A DNA stretch of 64,000 nucleotides from Uloborus plumipes (GCA_038373865.1 JAXGGA010002196.1:1-64000); one strand, 5' to 3'; numbered from the stretch's first letter, positions 22,480-33,715 are shown. Notes: a model not told the origin generated them from the letters alone. Made by a program: numbers and translations.

Positions 22480-23238
22480 GAAAATGTTTCAGAGCACAAT
22501 ATTTTATTACATGAATGCCTTTTTATGCTGTAACCTTTTATTATCATTCTCTTTCAATTATTTCCAATTCAATTTATTATTATTATACAATCATTTGCTT
22601 CAAACAGATTAAAATTTAGTGGAACTTAAATATTAAACTTCATAAAAGAGAAGTGCTTTTTTCCATTTGCTTGCAAAAGAGGAAACAAAGTGTTAAGAAT
22701 TTAAAAAATTCTTCAAATCAATAGTTGAGTTGTAAGTTTGTACAGCTTTGAACAAATCTTTTGAAAATAACTTCAGGAAACAGAATTCCTTCTAAAAGAA
22801 TTTGAAGTAAAAATTTCTTTCCACTCTCGCTCAGAAATTTAGCAACCAAATGAAGAAAGAATACTCGAGTATATCACTTCCTTTTCTTTCATCCACACCC
22901 ACATTCTTAGTACCGATGAATACATTTTGAACTCTAGATATTATTCTCCTTGTGGAATTTCGATTCAAGCATACATTGCATCCGATAAAAAGTTCCGGTA
23001 CAGAAACAGAAAACAGGATTTTTCTTGCTGAGTTTGCGCTTCTGCCTTGAGCTGAATTATGAAATAAAACTGAATACATGTAAAGTAAGTTTTCAAAGAA
23101 TAAGTTTTGTGTTACAGATTTGAAAATCAGTTTCGTATATGTGTCTCCGACATCAATATTATTTCTTACAAACCTTTTAAAATGCAAGTTTCAGATGGTT
23201 TAGAAATTTTTTGTATCACAGAGTTTTGTTTTTCCCCC
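22480..23238. other. AT-rich stretch with an unidentified 118-codon minus frame
   Basis: The minus strand is open at 22831-23187. The product has mixed composition (for example RNNIDVGDTYTKLIF and GCNVCLNRNSTRRIISRV), but I recognise no domain, and no splice or promoter context supports it. It is kept as a low-grade possibility and is not called as a gene. Confidence 0.4.
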
Positions 23239-23441
23239 TGTTAAGAACAACTCAACTCAAAAGACGCAGCTGCCTGCAACGGTTGCCTTAGCAACCTTAT
23301 TCTATTCTTTTCAGAATTTGATTTTGTTTTTAATTGAAGAAAGGAGAAAATGGTGTTTGTGTGTGAGTTAAGTGCTTAAATAAAACTTATTAAATATAAA
23401 ATGGTCCGTCGATTTCTTTAAATGTTGTTACGCAGCAAACA
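23239..23441 (+). repeat. Candidate 5' LTR of the BEL/Pao copy
   Basis: It begins TGTTAAGAACAACTC and ends CGCAGCAAACA, so it has TG...CA form, about 203 bp. It contains AATAAA (about 23374) and an AT-rich TTAAATATAAAA stretch usable as a TATA-like element. It stands directly before a leader typical of BEL/Pao elements. No matching 3' LTR was seen downstream, so the limits rest on one copy only. Confidence 0.45.
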
Positions 23442-23664
23442 TTTTGGTCCTTTCCGAGCCGGAATAAAGTGGACCCATGGAAAATGATGTGATTTTCGAG
23501 TAACAGTTCAAGTTGGCTGTTTCCGTCGAAGCACTGTGCTACAATTCAAGAGTGTCCAATGATAATGTTGTTACGCAGCTTATCTCTGGATAATTTATAA
23601 TAATTCAAGTAATTTCAAGTTCATAGTGCGACCTGTTTGAAGGTGAGTGATATATTTTATCAAC
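23442..23664 (+). promoter_or_regulatory. BEL/Pao leader with putative primer-binding region
   Basis: TTTTGGTCCTTTCCGAGCCG follows the LTR end. GGTCC-TTTCGAGCCGG-like sequence is typical just inside the 5' LTR of arthropod BEL/Pao elements. AATGTTGTTACGCAGC occurs twice, at 23421-23436 and 23564-23579. AAGGTGAGT at about 23640 matches a splice-donor consensus just before the gag start. Whether it is used cannot be told from sequence alone. Confidence 0.5.
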
Positions 23665-24915
23665 ATGCCAATTACTTCCGCAAAACAAGCACTAGCCAAG
23701 AAACGGGTCCAAAAAGCCCAATTAACAAAACTTGCGACAAAATTTCAAGAAGGTTGTGATTTTAAGGATGTTAATATTTGTGAACAGAAACTTTTATTAA
23801 TTATTGATGAGTTAAACGAGTGTTTTGAATTCCTTTTTACTAACTGTAAAGACGATGAAGTAGAAAATTATGCCACAGAACAAGAACAGATTTATGATAT
23901 TAAGGATGAAATTGACTTCAAGTTAAACCGTATCAAACACGAAAATGTTGATTCAAAACCACCAGTTCCCGTTTCAAATCAGAGTACCACCGTGAGACTT
24001 CCAAAAATATCATTACCTGTATTTTCTGGGAATTTACACGAATGGCTTTCATTCAGAGATATTTTCAATGCAACTATTCATTCAAATAAGGAATTATCAG
24101 ATGGAATAAAATTACAATACCTAAAATCCTCTCTTAAAGGTGATGCTTTACGCATTATTCAATCTATATCTATAGTAGATGGGAATTATCAATTAGCGTG
24201 GTCGCTGTTAGAAGAACGATATTCGAATAATCGTGAACAAGTTTACGCACATTTAAGGCGTTTTATGAGTATTCCTAACATTCAAAATGAGAATCCAAAC
24301 GCAGTTTTGAGTTTACTAGATGTCGCGAGTGAGTGTTTAAGATCACTGGAAATTTTAAACCAAAACATAGAGGGTGTTTCTTCTGTTTTTCTTTGCTATG
24401 TTTTGAGTCAGAAACTAGATCCCAATACTAAAATGTGGTGGGAGAGACATTTAAAAAAAGATGAATTACCGTCAGTAGCTGAGTTAATGGATTTTTTGAA
24501 AAACCACGCGAGAACCCTTAACGCTTCTAATATAAATGTAAAACGCAACAATTCTCCCAGAGTTTTGTCAATTGTGCCAGAATCAGAAGAGGGTAAACTC
24601 CGTAAGTGCGTTATGTGTCAAATGAATAATCATGTTACGTGTAAGTGTTCAAAATATCAGAAATTGCCGGTAAAAGAAAGAGTAGAAATTGTAAAGAAAT
24701 TTAAGCTTTGTTTTAACTGTATGCTTCCAAACCATTCACAAAAAACTTGTCAATCTAATTATTCATGTTTGAAGTGTAGGAAAAGACATCACACAACATT
24801 ATGTTATGGGAATCAGGGTGATAGAACTGCTCAATATGAAATTGATGTTCAATCACCGAACGTTAGTTACATGAATCAAAAAAGAGATTCGAGTATTACC
24901 CAAGTTAAACTCTAA
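23665..24915 (+). CDS. gag: BEL/Pao retrotransposon Gag polyprotein, intact frame
   Basis: This is the capsid/nucleocapsid precursor of a BEL/Pao LTR retrotransposon, which binds element RNA and forms particles. The frame is open from an ATG at 23647, but the ATG at 23665 (MPITSAKQALAKKR) fits the family start better. Counting from 23647: a basic, coiled-coil-like N-terminal region (7-100), then RLPKISLPVFSGN at 117-129, which opens the DUF1759 capsid domain (LHEWLSFRDIF, LKSSLKGDALRII, WSLLEERYSN). Three zinc knuckles follow at 321-334 (CX2CX4HX4C), 355-368 (CX2CX4HX4C) and 374-386 (CX2CX4HX3C). The frame then stops. BEL/Pao elements normally continue into an aspartic protease (DUF1758), reverse transcriptase and integrase, but none of these is visible downstream. 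So it is a gag-only, internally deleted copy, or less likely a co-opted gag gene. Confidence 0.9.
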   Translation: MPITSAKQALAKKRVQKAQLTKLATKFQEGCDFKDVNICEQKLLLIIDELNECFEFLFTNCKDDEVENYATEQEQIYDIKDEIDFKLNRIKHENVDSKPPVPVSNQSTTVRLPKISLPVFSGNLHEWLSFRDIFNATIHSNKELSDGIKLQYLKSSLKGDALRIIQSISIVDGNYQLAWSLLEERYSNNREQVYAHLRRFMSIPNIQNENPNAVLSLLDVASECLRSLEILNQNIEGVSSVFLCYVLSQKLDPNTKMWWERHLKKDELPSVAELMDFLKNHARTLNASNINVKRNNSPRVLSIVPESEEGKLRKCVMCQMNNHVTCKCSKYQKLPVKERVEIVKKFKLCFNCMLPNHSQKTCQSNYSCLKCRKRHHTTLCYGNQGDRTAQYEIDVQSPNVSYMNQKRDSSITQVKL

Positions 24916-26049
24916 TTGTTGATTGGATGCTGTATAATCCGCTTACCACCACACAGGATACCCAGACGCCAGCCAAATGATATGTTACCAGCCCACAAAC
25001 TCCCTGAGATGTTCGCATTGAACGATTCCTGCCGACGAACTAAACTTGCCCGCTTTCTGCCACTCCGCCGCTTCACGCTTCACTGAGCCGGATGGAATTC
25101 ATCCCCCCCTCATCTGCTTCTTGACTCGTCGAGAAGACGTAACAACTTCTTCAACTAATTACTTCACCATTTACTTCTAGATACAGACAAAAGGAGCCCT
25201 GCCTTCCTACCCTGGTCAACATCTGCTCCTATCCGATCCGACATTCTTGTTTAAGGAGCTTTACTTCAGGATTAAGAGGTAGTACACTTCTGTAAGAAAA
25301 GTCACATTTCCCAACGTTACAGATGCCGAAGAACTTCCAACTGGAAATATTTCTGAAGTCTCTCACTTTCGAAACACCTGCTTGTTTATACCTTAAAATA
25401 CTAATTAGGCATTTCAAAAATATTTAGAAAGCAATTTTACAATGTTTGAAATGTGGAGGAGAATAAACTTGTTAATGCGTTAAAATAGTTTCTGGTTCGA
25501 GAAAAATCTTTCTCAGTAATATTGCAGTAAGAGTAATTAAAAAATCAAAGTATGTCAGATCCGTGTTTGTGGCAATGTGAATGTATATAGTTGAAAAGCT
25601 ATTTTAATTATAAGCTTTAAATATTCAAAGGATTATAAAGAAGTAACATGTACGGAATGGATTCAAAAAGCGTAATGGAATTGAAAATCAAATTTGTTGA
25701 ACTAAAAGCTTGAGTTTAGTTAAAGAAACAAAACTCGGAGATCGAACAAATGAGACTATTCAAAATTTTAATTCAAATAAAAATAAATGAAGATAATCTA
25801 GAAAGTTTAAGAAATAATAATGCACACAAATTGACGTTACGTCCAACATTAAATCATTGCTGGTTATACTTTTCGCAAAATTACTTTCTAAGGTATTCTT
25901 TCTCCAAGAATTTTAGTGCTTAATATCATAAAAATGCCGGAAATTCATACATTTTTCCCAAGGAAATATACTATTTAGATGTGTCGGAACACTCATTAAA
26001 CGCTTCGTGTAAACATACACTTTTACCAAATAAAAACTATACTACGCTG
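24916..26049 (+). other. Gene-free stretch after gag
   Basis: The first 300 bases (to about 25260) are clearly less AT-rich than the surroundings and could be the 3' part of the BEL/Pao copy. No protease, RT or integrase motif and no polypurine tract or 3' LTR was found. A GAGGAGAATAAAC stretch at about 25454 contains AATAAA. The rest is AT-rich and unremarkable. Confidence 0.45.
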
Positions 26050-26205
26050 CAAGGTTTCTTGACACTGGCGTCGTGACGTCAGCCAATGAAAAACGAGCTA
26101 GATAAAACGTCCCAGCCTACTTGGCGAATTAGAGGAGATCCTTAACTGCTTCTGAGCTCTTATTGGCTCCGCGCGTAGTGATGTTTAGTGTCAAGTTAAA
26201 TTGCT
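26050..26205. repeat. Imperfect inverted repeat with CRE and CCAAT-like words
   Basis: TTCTTGACACT near 26058 faces AGTGTCAAGTTAA near 26190, and AGCCAAT (about 26079) faces ATTGGCT (about 26161). TGACGTCA, a perfect CRE palindrome, lies between GTCG and GCCAATG. It is either a small MITE or, less likely, promoter-like DNA. No transcript start or gene is visible nearby. Confidence 0.4.
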
Positions 26206-26215
26206 TTCTGGTATA

Positions 26216-26920
26216 GTAGGGTCAGTTGTAGCAAATGAAAACACTTTATTATCACACTTTTGGTGAGTTTTGATAGTAAACTCAGTGAGGGAGAACTAGG
26301 TAACATATAAAAGAGATTCCTAGAGTTTCGCGTGTTTGCAAGCAGTTGCGTAGGCGTCATTTTTGTTTAAGTTTAGTGATCTTATAATTTCCTCTCCAGC
26401 AGGTCTACAAATACAAACTATTGTCTGTCCGTGGAAGATACGCCTAGCACTCGCAAACTATTCCACTTAAAAAAGGGGTGATGGGTTATAAGTGGGAACT
26501 TTCCTAAGTTTTTAATAGAAAATTTGTTTTTGCTATCCTTTGACATATTTAACTAAACTATGTATTTGAAACTAGCATCGCTCTACCTCGTTTAATACGG
26601 CTCAAAATGCTTCTAATTATTCTTTCCCTTATTGTTATCTTATCTTACACCCGTATTTTAGTAAGATCAGAGAAGAAGTGACGCATGCGTAAATACGCGG
26701 AAGGTTTTACTTAAGAAAATCGGACAGTAACTGGCTTCAGCTTGTTTTATTTGTTTTGAGCATCTTAGTGCAGGTTCTATGGGAATACGCTGTACACTTG
26801 CATCAATCACACGGCGAAAGGTCCCACTGTTTCCATCTATCCTCTAGTCTCCAGGGAAAAAAGAAGCATGTTGGGGTTAAAGGTAACATAATTTTATTCG
26901 CTAATAAACAACTTTTCATA
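26216..26920 (+). repeat. Dispersed repeat, copy 2 (GTAGGGTCAGT start)
   Basis: Parallels 9825-10215: it starts AGTAGGGTCAGTTG and ends around AATTTTATTCGCTAATAAAC. It is longer than copy 1 because about 26590-26860 has no counterpart there. That suggests either an insertion here or a deletion in copy 1. Confidence 0.5.
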
Positions 26921-27765
26921 TCCATACATTGTTAGAGAGTTAGTTTCCTTGGACACATGATAGTGCTCACAAATAGACTTCAAATTTAAATTTAGAAAAA
27001 AAAAAACATCTTGAAACCAAATTATGCTTTTCGCAATAACGAATTACGATAGATGAGTGTGGGCGGAGGCCCTCCTGTGTGTGTGTAGGCGAGTGTGCGC
27101 GTGTGTGTAGGTGGGCGTGTGTGTGTTTAGGACCATCATCTCTTTTAGTAAAATCCTTTTCTTACTGGTTCTGTCACCTGACAGTAAGAAGCTGAGAGAA
27201 AGGAAATTTTGCGATAAATATTGCTTCAGTTTATGTCTCTTAGAAAAGCTAAAGCTGCTATTTTAAGAACTGCAGTTCACAGAATATATTAATACAGATT
27301 GAGAGAGAACACTAAAGCTTATTTCTAGTTAGCACTCTTTTTTTTCCTCTTTCCACGAATGAAAAACACTTTTCGGCGAATAAGTATGAATAAAAAAAGG
27401 TGCGTGGATGTTACAAATGTTATTTTTTTCTGCTTTTCTAAAGAACACACACTGATATCCAGTTTTTTTTTTCATTTCTTCAAAAATATATTGTAGGTTA
27501 CATATGCTAACTTTTATTCACTCTCTTAATCTAAGATGATTGAAATCTATTTTTAAATAAGCAATAAACATTCCCCTGGTTCTAACAACATGATAGAATT
27601 ATCTCAAGTAAAATATTTTCAGTAATATACATTTAAATTCTGCAAACGCATAACAAATATTGTATGGAATGATAAGATCACAGTTTCCAATTCACCGAAT
27701 AAAACTCCAAATTTTACGAAATGATAAAATATTCACAACACACATACTTGCAATACAACTATACC
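26921..27765. other. Gene-free stretch with a GT-rich microsatellite
   Basis: A degenerate (GT)n/(GTGTAG)n tract at about 27058-27131. Otherwise AT-rich with no frames or TE ends recognised. Confidence 0.55.
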
Positions 27766-28205
27766 CTTTGTAACGAGAGCTGGCGGCTGAAAGTAAAATA
27801 AATTTCCCACTCTCCGCACTTTCCCCCTGATGGTTAGCATAGTTACGGTGCTATGGACGATTTCCCCATAGAGCTTTTGCAACAATAGTTAAATGCAAAC
27901 GGTTAAAAATGCTTTGTGTGTAAACTATTATTTTATTGACAAATCATTAAAGCACGTCATTAAAGCACAACTTTTAATTAGAAATTTTTGCTTTGTTTAT
28001 GTATGACTAGATTTGTTAGAAAACGTTTAGAAGTAACTGAGATGTGAGGACATAAACATTAGCGTAAGCCTAATTTGATAAACAAAATAAATGAAATGCC
28101 TCAACAGCAGTGCCTAAAAAAAGAGCGGAACTGTTTTCTTTCGTACGGTTTCCATGGAGACGGCGCAAAATTTCTAAGCTTGATACGCCTATTTTAAAGT
28201 TAAAA
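27766..28205 (+). repeat. 430-bp dispersed repeat, copy 1
   Basis: It begins TGTAACGAGAGCTGGCGGC and CCCACTCTCCGCACTTTC, and ends TTCTTTCGTACGGTTTCCAT followed by TTGATACGCCTATTTTAAAG. The same order is kept at 45797-46246. A third copy is split (56995-57095 and 58187-58272). There is no coding frame and its class is unknown. The ends show no obvious TIR. Confidence 0.75.
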
Positions 28206-28983
28206 TTAACAAGAAGTTCTGTCAAGAACTAAACGAGCCTACTTTCCCGTACATCGACATCGGCATTCTCGCATCTGATCATTATTCTCTTGATTATCTG
28301 AGACTGAAAATTATGTCAAACAGACCTTTTTAGCACTTAGAGCTGATTTCGAAAAGCAAAATATACCCCTCTCATCAGATGAAATCGACACGTAAAAAGT
28401 AATTAACGAATAAATAAAGTTTTGTCGCACCTTTTAAAGAGTGTAACTTCCTCCATAGAAAAAATCCTCCATCGTTTCAAAAAAAAAAAATAATAATAAT
28501 AATAATAATCAAAAAAAAAAAATTAAAAAAAAGTACAAAGAGCATCAAAACACATTTTATCAAAGAAAGAAAAAAAAGAAAAAAAAAACTCGTCCGTTAA
28601 TAAAATGTCTCGAATTTCACTTTTAATCCGTTGCCAGTTGTTAAATATAAATAAAGAATAAAATGTTTTCGTGAATGAAAAATTTTTGTTACAAAAAAAA
28701 TCGTCTGCAAAAGAATAATAATAACAAATAAAATAAAACAAATGAATAAATGAACAAAAAATCGTCTGCACGTTCAGTCATTTTTTTTCTGAGAGTGCAT
28801 TTCCGCCATGTTCGTGGAGTCGGAATCAGAGTCCTCACAGAAAATTACTCAGAAAAGTACTTTACAAACATTATTTATCAAAACCATTTTCTTACAAAGT
28901 TAGTTTGAAGGAAATCCGACTTTAAGTTCAGGATCAACATTCAACTTAAATTCCCCGTAGACGCTAATGTTAATTTTTTTTCT
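28206..28983. other. Gene-free stretch with A-rich and AAT repeats
   Basis: An A-rich tract with (ATA)n at 28480-28530 and further A runs to 28590. The minus-strand 82-codon frame here is its poly-F/S shadow. No gene seen. Confidence 0.5.
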
Positions 28984-30010
28984 GAACGGTTCAATATTGA
29001 ACGAAAAATGGTTCAAATCAAAAAGCGAAATTTGGGAATGTATTGGAAAGCCTCTCCGAGATCTTTCAAACAAAAAAAAGTTTATTCCATTTGGACGGTT
29101 CACTCAAAAGTTATTAGGTGGGGAAAGGTTGCTTGAACGGTTCAATGTTGAACGAAAAAATGCTCAAATGGAAAACTTAAATACGGTAATGAAGTATCCT
29201 TGCCGAGATGTTTCGAAAAAAAAAAAGTTTATTTAAATCGGACTGTTCACTCAAAAGTTATTAGGGGTGACAGCTTGATTGAGCGGTTCAATGTTGAACG
29301 AAAAATTGTTCAAACCGGAAATGTAGATACGGGAATGAAGTATCCTTGATAAGATATTTCGAACAAAAAAAAGTTTGTTCAAATCGGATTGTTCACTCAA
29401 AAGTTAGCATCGCGGGACAGGTTGTTTGAACGGTTCAAAGTTGAACCAAAAATTGTTCAAATCGAAAAATCAAATATGGGAATGGGCTGTACTCGCCAAG
29501 ATCTTTCCAACCAAAAAAAAGTTTATTCCATTCGGACGGTTCACTCAAAAGTTATTAGGTGGGGAAAGGTTGCTTGAACGGTTAAATGTTGAACCAAAAA
29601 TGTTCAAATTGAAATTTTAAATACGGTAATAAAGTATCCTTGCCGAGATGTTTCGAACAAAAAAAAGTTTGTTTAAATCGGCCTGTTCATTCAAAAGTTA
29701 TTAGGGGTGACAGGTTGTTTGAACGGTTCAATGTTGAACGAAACATTGTTCAAATCGAAAATGTAGATACGGGAATGAAGTATCCTTGAAAAGATCTTTC
29801 GAACAAAAAAAAGTTTGTTCAAATCGGACTGTTCATTCAAAAGTTAGCATCGCGGGACAGGTTGTTTGAACAGTTCAAAGTTGAACCAAAAATTGTTCAA
29901 ATCGAAAAATCAAACATGGGAATGAGCTGTACTCGCCGAGATCTTTCCAACAAAAAACAGTTTGTCCAAATCGGAATGTTCATTCAAAAGTTATTAGGGG
30001 GGGGGGGGGA
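28984..30010 (+). repeat. Tandem array of seven ~147-bp units with a three-unit higher-order period
   Basis: GAACGGTTCAA-type starts fall at 28984, 29135, 29281, 29428, 29576, 29721 and 29868, so spacing is 145-151 bp. Three unit types alternate 1-2-3-1-2-3-1. They differ in the junction before the start: GTGGGGAAAGGTTGC, GGGGTGACAG or GCATCGCGGGACAG. Units of the same type are 440-444 bp apart. The array ends in a G run and a GACAGACCGACCGACAGACC tract. Open frames through it (MNGSKLNQKLFKSK-like) repeat with the units and are artefacts. A satellite-like local amplification inside an unknown element is the simplest reading. Confidence 0.9.
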
Positions 30011-30107
30011 CAGACCGACCGACAGACCGACCGACACACAAATTCCCCATCTCAATACCCTACTTTCAAATTTTTAATTTTTCGATATTCATTTTACCTT
30101 TTTATTT

Positions 30108-30190
30108 TTTTAACTAGGCGATATTTTTTGGACTTGGCGATATTTTTTTTAACTTGGCGATATTTTTTAGACTTGGCGATGTTTTTTAGA
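30108..30190 (+). repeat. Short tandem array of CTTGGCGATATTTTTT, about four units
   Basis: ACTAGGCGATATTTTTTGG is followed by three ACTTGGCGATRTTTTTT units of 19-21 bp. The core CTTGGCGATAT is the same word that fills the cassette of the elements at 9010, 32859, 54321 and 57315. Confidence 0.85.
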
Positions 30191-31630
30191 TGCATTAAGC
30201 TACTTTTAATATTTTTTTCGTCTTTCTTTTATTTTTAACGGGAAAGGAGGCTAAAAAGGGGCAATTTTGCAATGCTGTCTCGAAATTCTCCGAATCGCCA
30301 GACAAAATGTAAGGAATAAGAACATATTTTGAGAAGTCACAGTGACCTTCTGTGACCTCTCATCTCAGTGCATTTTGTTACATAGTTTCTTTTGAAGTCA
30401 AGTATACTTTATACCATAAAATGTGAAGTGGTCTAAAGTTGATCCACATGGATTGAAGTTTCCCTTAATTACTGTATTTATGTGGGAGAACTAACTAGAA
30501 CGTACTTGTAATTTGCAAAATTGCAATGAAGACGGTTGCAACTGATTTGTCACCAAGTTGTTCTCATGATTTCAATGCTGTCGGAACGGAGCGCTAGTAA
30601 TTTATCACTAATGAGGCCTCAAATGTTTCCGCGTTTCGCTTTCAGTGAGAGAGCTACAGAAATCATTGAAACATACAGTTTGGATTTTGAATTTAATTAC
30701 TCCCTTTTCTTTGCGTTTTTTATCAACACCGTCTGAGTTTAAGAAGTAATTTATTAGTTTTCTTTTTAAATCTGTGAAATAAGGAATTTGACTTTTCAAT
30801 GTAACTTTTTCGCAATGCATGAACGGGTAATCAAATTTTCGATTTGAGTTAAAAAATTATTTTAATTTTTCAATGTTAAAAGTTAATTTCATTGCTTCAA
30901 ACCATTAAAATCAACAAATCTAAACTATATGTAAACTCGAATATCACATTTTTCTAGCAGAAATTATAAAATAATTACAGCTACCTATTTTGTCAAAAAA
31001 TATTTCCAGATTCAACTCATTAAACTGTTTGCTTCTTAATCGTTTTGATTTCTATTTACAATCTTTTAACTATAACTACGCTAATTATTCTTGAAAGAAA
31101 ACTTCGCTGTTCAATTTCAGTAAAAAATTGCACATTTTACAATTAAATAAAATTATTTTATTTCCAAGACTTTTTCCAACTTTTATTAAAAGCTATTGAA
31201 TTGAAGAGCAACGGAACAGGCATCACGCACAAATGATAAAAATGCAGAGGAAAATTTAAGCTTTTTATTTGTTTGAGCCTTTTTATTATAAAATTTTAGC
31301 CACATTAGCTTTATGTTTCCCATTTGCTCTACTTGATGGTATTTTGCAATTGCAAATCCCATTTACTGTCTAAATTCGTTTCTGTTTTATTTTCGGAACA
31401 AACTAAATGTCGAACCATTTAAAGCCATTCTTCAACAATCGCTTTTTTTTTGGGGGGGAGGGGGATGGATCTCAATTGAAATTCTTCAAATGTAAACGGA
31501 ATTTGAACTTCCGCACAATGCCCTACTTCTTTATCTTTCGCCTATACCGTTTTGCAATAGTTACAGTTCTTGTAACGGGAGATTTGCTTTCAATATTATT
31601 TTCTGCTGCAATACATTTGAATTTCTCTTC
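30191..31630. other. AT-rich stretch without a gene
   Basis: Frames of 66-117 codons at 30536-30820 and 31407-31760 show no domain. The last of these runs into the Helitron start. A (T)n(G)n tract sits at 31442-31463. Confidence 0.5.
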
Positions 31631-33442
31631 TCTACTAATAATAAAGCTGAAGGTGGTTCTGTCTGTCCTTCTTTCTTTCTTTCTTTCTGTCTGTCTGTCT
31701 GTTACGCGCGTAGCGCCAAAACCGTTCGGTCGATTTTCATGCCACTTGGCACAAAATTAGTTTGTAGCATGTAGTTTTGCACCTCGAAGCGATTTTTCGA
31801 ACATTCCATTTCGTTCTTTTTCTATTCGAATTCTTAGAGGAAATTCGATAAAATAGGGAAGAAATATTCCATACACATTTTCAAGTCTTATGTCATTCGA
31901 AAGCTTGAAATTTTCTGCACAAAATGACGTTTTTTCGAAGTTTCTACGATCATCAGGAGAGCTGTAACAATTGTTTTTAGAATCCCGAAATTCAAGGCTT
32001 ACCTTCAGTAAAGCAAGCCAAACGATTCTAAAATGGCTTTGCTCGCGAATAAAATTTGTTTGAAAATAGAGATGAAATGAATTATTTTATCAACGGAAAT
32101 CAACTTTTCATGTTGTTACCATGGTTACGTTTTTATTTCGTTCTTTTTCCCTTAATAATTTTAAAAATGTATTTGTTTTTGTAACAATCCAAACTCCAAG
32201 CCTTATTAAAATTAGTCAAATGAAATATTAAAAACCGTGATAAGATGGCACCTGTCAATCAAATGAGAAATCGAGTCCTTTCCTTAAAATACAGGATACC
32301 ATTCTAAATTTATCGTCTGCAAAACATATTTTACTTCATTATTAATTTATTTCAATATAAATTGCAGCAAATGGCTTGAGTGAACGAATTTAGCTTTTAA
32401 TTTATCGTTTGCTGGTTGATCTTTGTCGATGTTTATTGTTTTTATTATCATTGTGAAGAATAATGCACGAAATTTCTATGACTAATACTTAAAATTTTTA
32501 GGATCAGTTGAGTTTAAAAGAAAAAATTGCTCCAAATATACTTTTGCAATGTGATTATTTATTGTTGGACTGTAATTTGCAGCAATAATTGCATTTAATA
32601 AATAATGAAAGACAATATTAAAAATTATTTTTTTGGCGACTTTTTTACAATTTGGCATTCAATTCTATTTCAGTATATTTACTTCTATCTTATTGCGATA
32701 TTGCAACGTTCTTTCTAAAGTATGTCATTTCGGAAAATGTATTATTTTGTTTTTGAAGTTAGGAAAGAAAACTTTCTTCTTCTTTTAAACTTTGGTAAGA
32801 TTTCTGTTGGTTTCTGTGAGCAACAAAATTTTTCTTATTTTTTCTTTTGGCTTATTTTTGTGCACCTATCTTTGGGGTTGCATTCGAATGTCCCCAAGGG
32901 GGTGATTTACCCCTTTTATGGGGTAATCAGGGCTTTCAATGCAGACCAAAGTGATATGAATTGGCGCGACCACTTGGCGATATCTCGCCAAGCTTTTGGT
33001 CACCAAGTGTTTGATGCCAATTTGGCGACATATCGCCAATGTTGGCAATAAATTTAGCGAAAAAAAATTTTTTTTGGGTTCAATTTGGCGCTATTGGCGA
33101 TATTTTGCGAAAAATCTACTGAATGATGTTAAAATCGGCGATATTTAGGAGATTAATCATTGTAAAACATTTTTTTGCATTGTTTCGTGGCAAACTAGGG
33201 ATGCAAATGTTTGAATTGTTATCTTACTCACTTCAAGCACTATTTTAGCACTTAAGGCATCTACTAAGAAATTTACACGTAAAAGGAAGTAGTGTAGGGT
33301 CCATACCAAATTTTTATATCATACTTTGAAGGAATTATAGTTGAATTATAACTAAAATAGAGTATTTTTTTCTGCTATATCATTTTTTTACAAATGAACT
33401 TTTAATTTTATACCACGGGCAAAGCCGTGCGGGTACCGCTAG
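31631..33442 (+). mobile_element. Non-autonomous Helitron, about 1.8 kb
   Basis: The 5' end is TCTACTAATAATAAAGCTG, followed by GTTCTGTCTGTCC, a (CTTT)n/(CTGT)n tract and GCGTAGCGCCAAAACCGTTC. The 3' end is the hairpin CACGGGCAAAGCCGTG, then CGGGTACCGCTAG and a T. No Rep or helicase sequence was recognised inside. A truncated TTGGCG-cassette element (32859-33316) lies near its 3' end, either captured or inserted later. Confidence 0.75.
32859..33316 (-). mobile_element. TTGGCG-cassette element, truncated copy D
   Basis: In minus-strand orientation, like the copy at 54321-55099. It has GGTTGCATTCGAATGTCCCC, the CGCCAA/TTGGCG cassette (32963-33110), GCATTGTTTCGTGGCA and ACACGTAAAAGGAAGTAGTG. 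The half with CGAGAAAACTCG and the terminal hairpin is missing. Confidence 0.75.
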
Positions 33443-33715
33443 TAAAGGAAATAAACCGGAAGCACCAATGCTTCCATTCACAAATTTTAAAAAAGAAAGA
33501 AAACATCGTCTGTATCTTTAATTGAATCAATAACAAAAACTCAGCTGTCATGAGGGTGTTTCCTATTTTTCAAAAGCACTTTTTCTGAAAGAGCACGGTC
33601 GAAAATATTAGGTGAATTACTTTTTTTTCTTAGTTTTGATTAATTTTCTTTCTTTAAAAAATGCTATTAAAAGACGTACAGTAGGGTGGGTCGAAAAAAG
33701 CTTTTTTTTTCTGAT

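Noticed and set aside
22831..23187. 118-codon open frame on the minus strand
   Set aside because: Not recognised, with no promoter, splice or neighbour support; length is within what AT-rich repeats give by chance. Mentioned in the stretch note only.
24916..25260. BEL/Pao protease or 3' LTR downstream of gag
   Set aside because: Looked for DUF1758-type motifs, RT/integrase motifs and a repeat of the 23239-23441 sequence; none found.
28984..30010. CRISPR-like regular repeats
   Set aside because: Units are about 147 bp and similar throughout, with no short repeat/unique spacer pattern, and the DNA is eukaryotic. It is a tandem satellite-like array.
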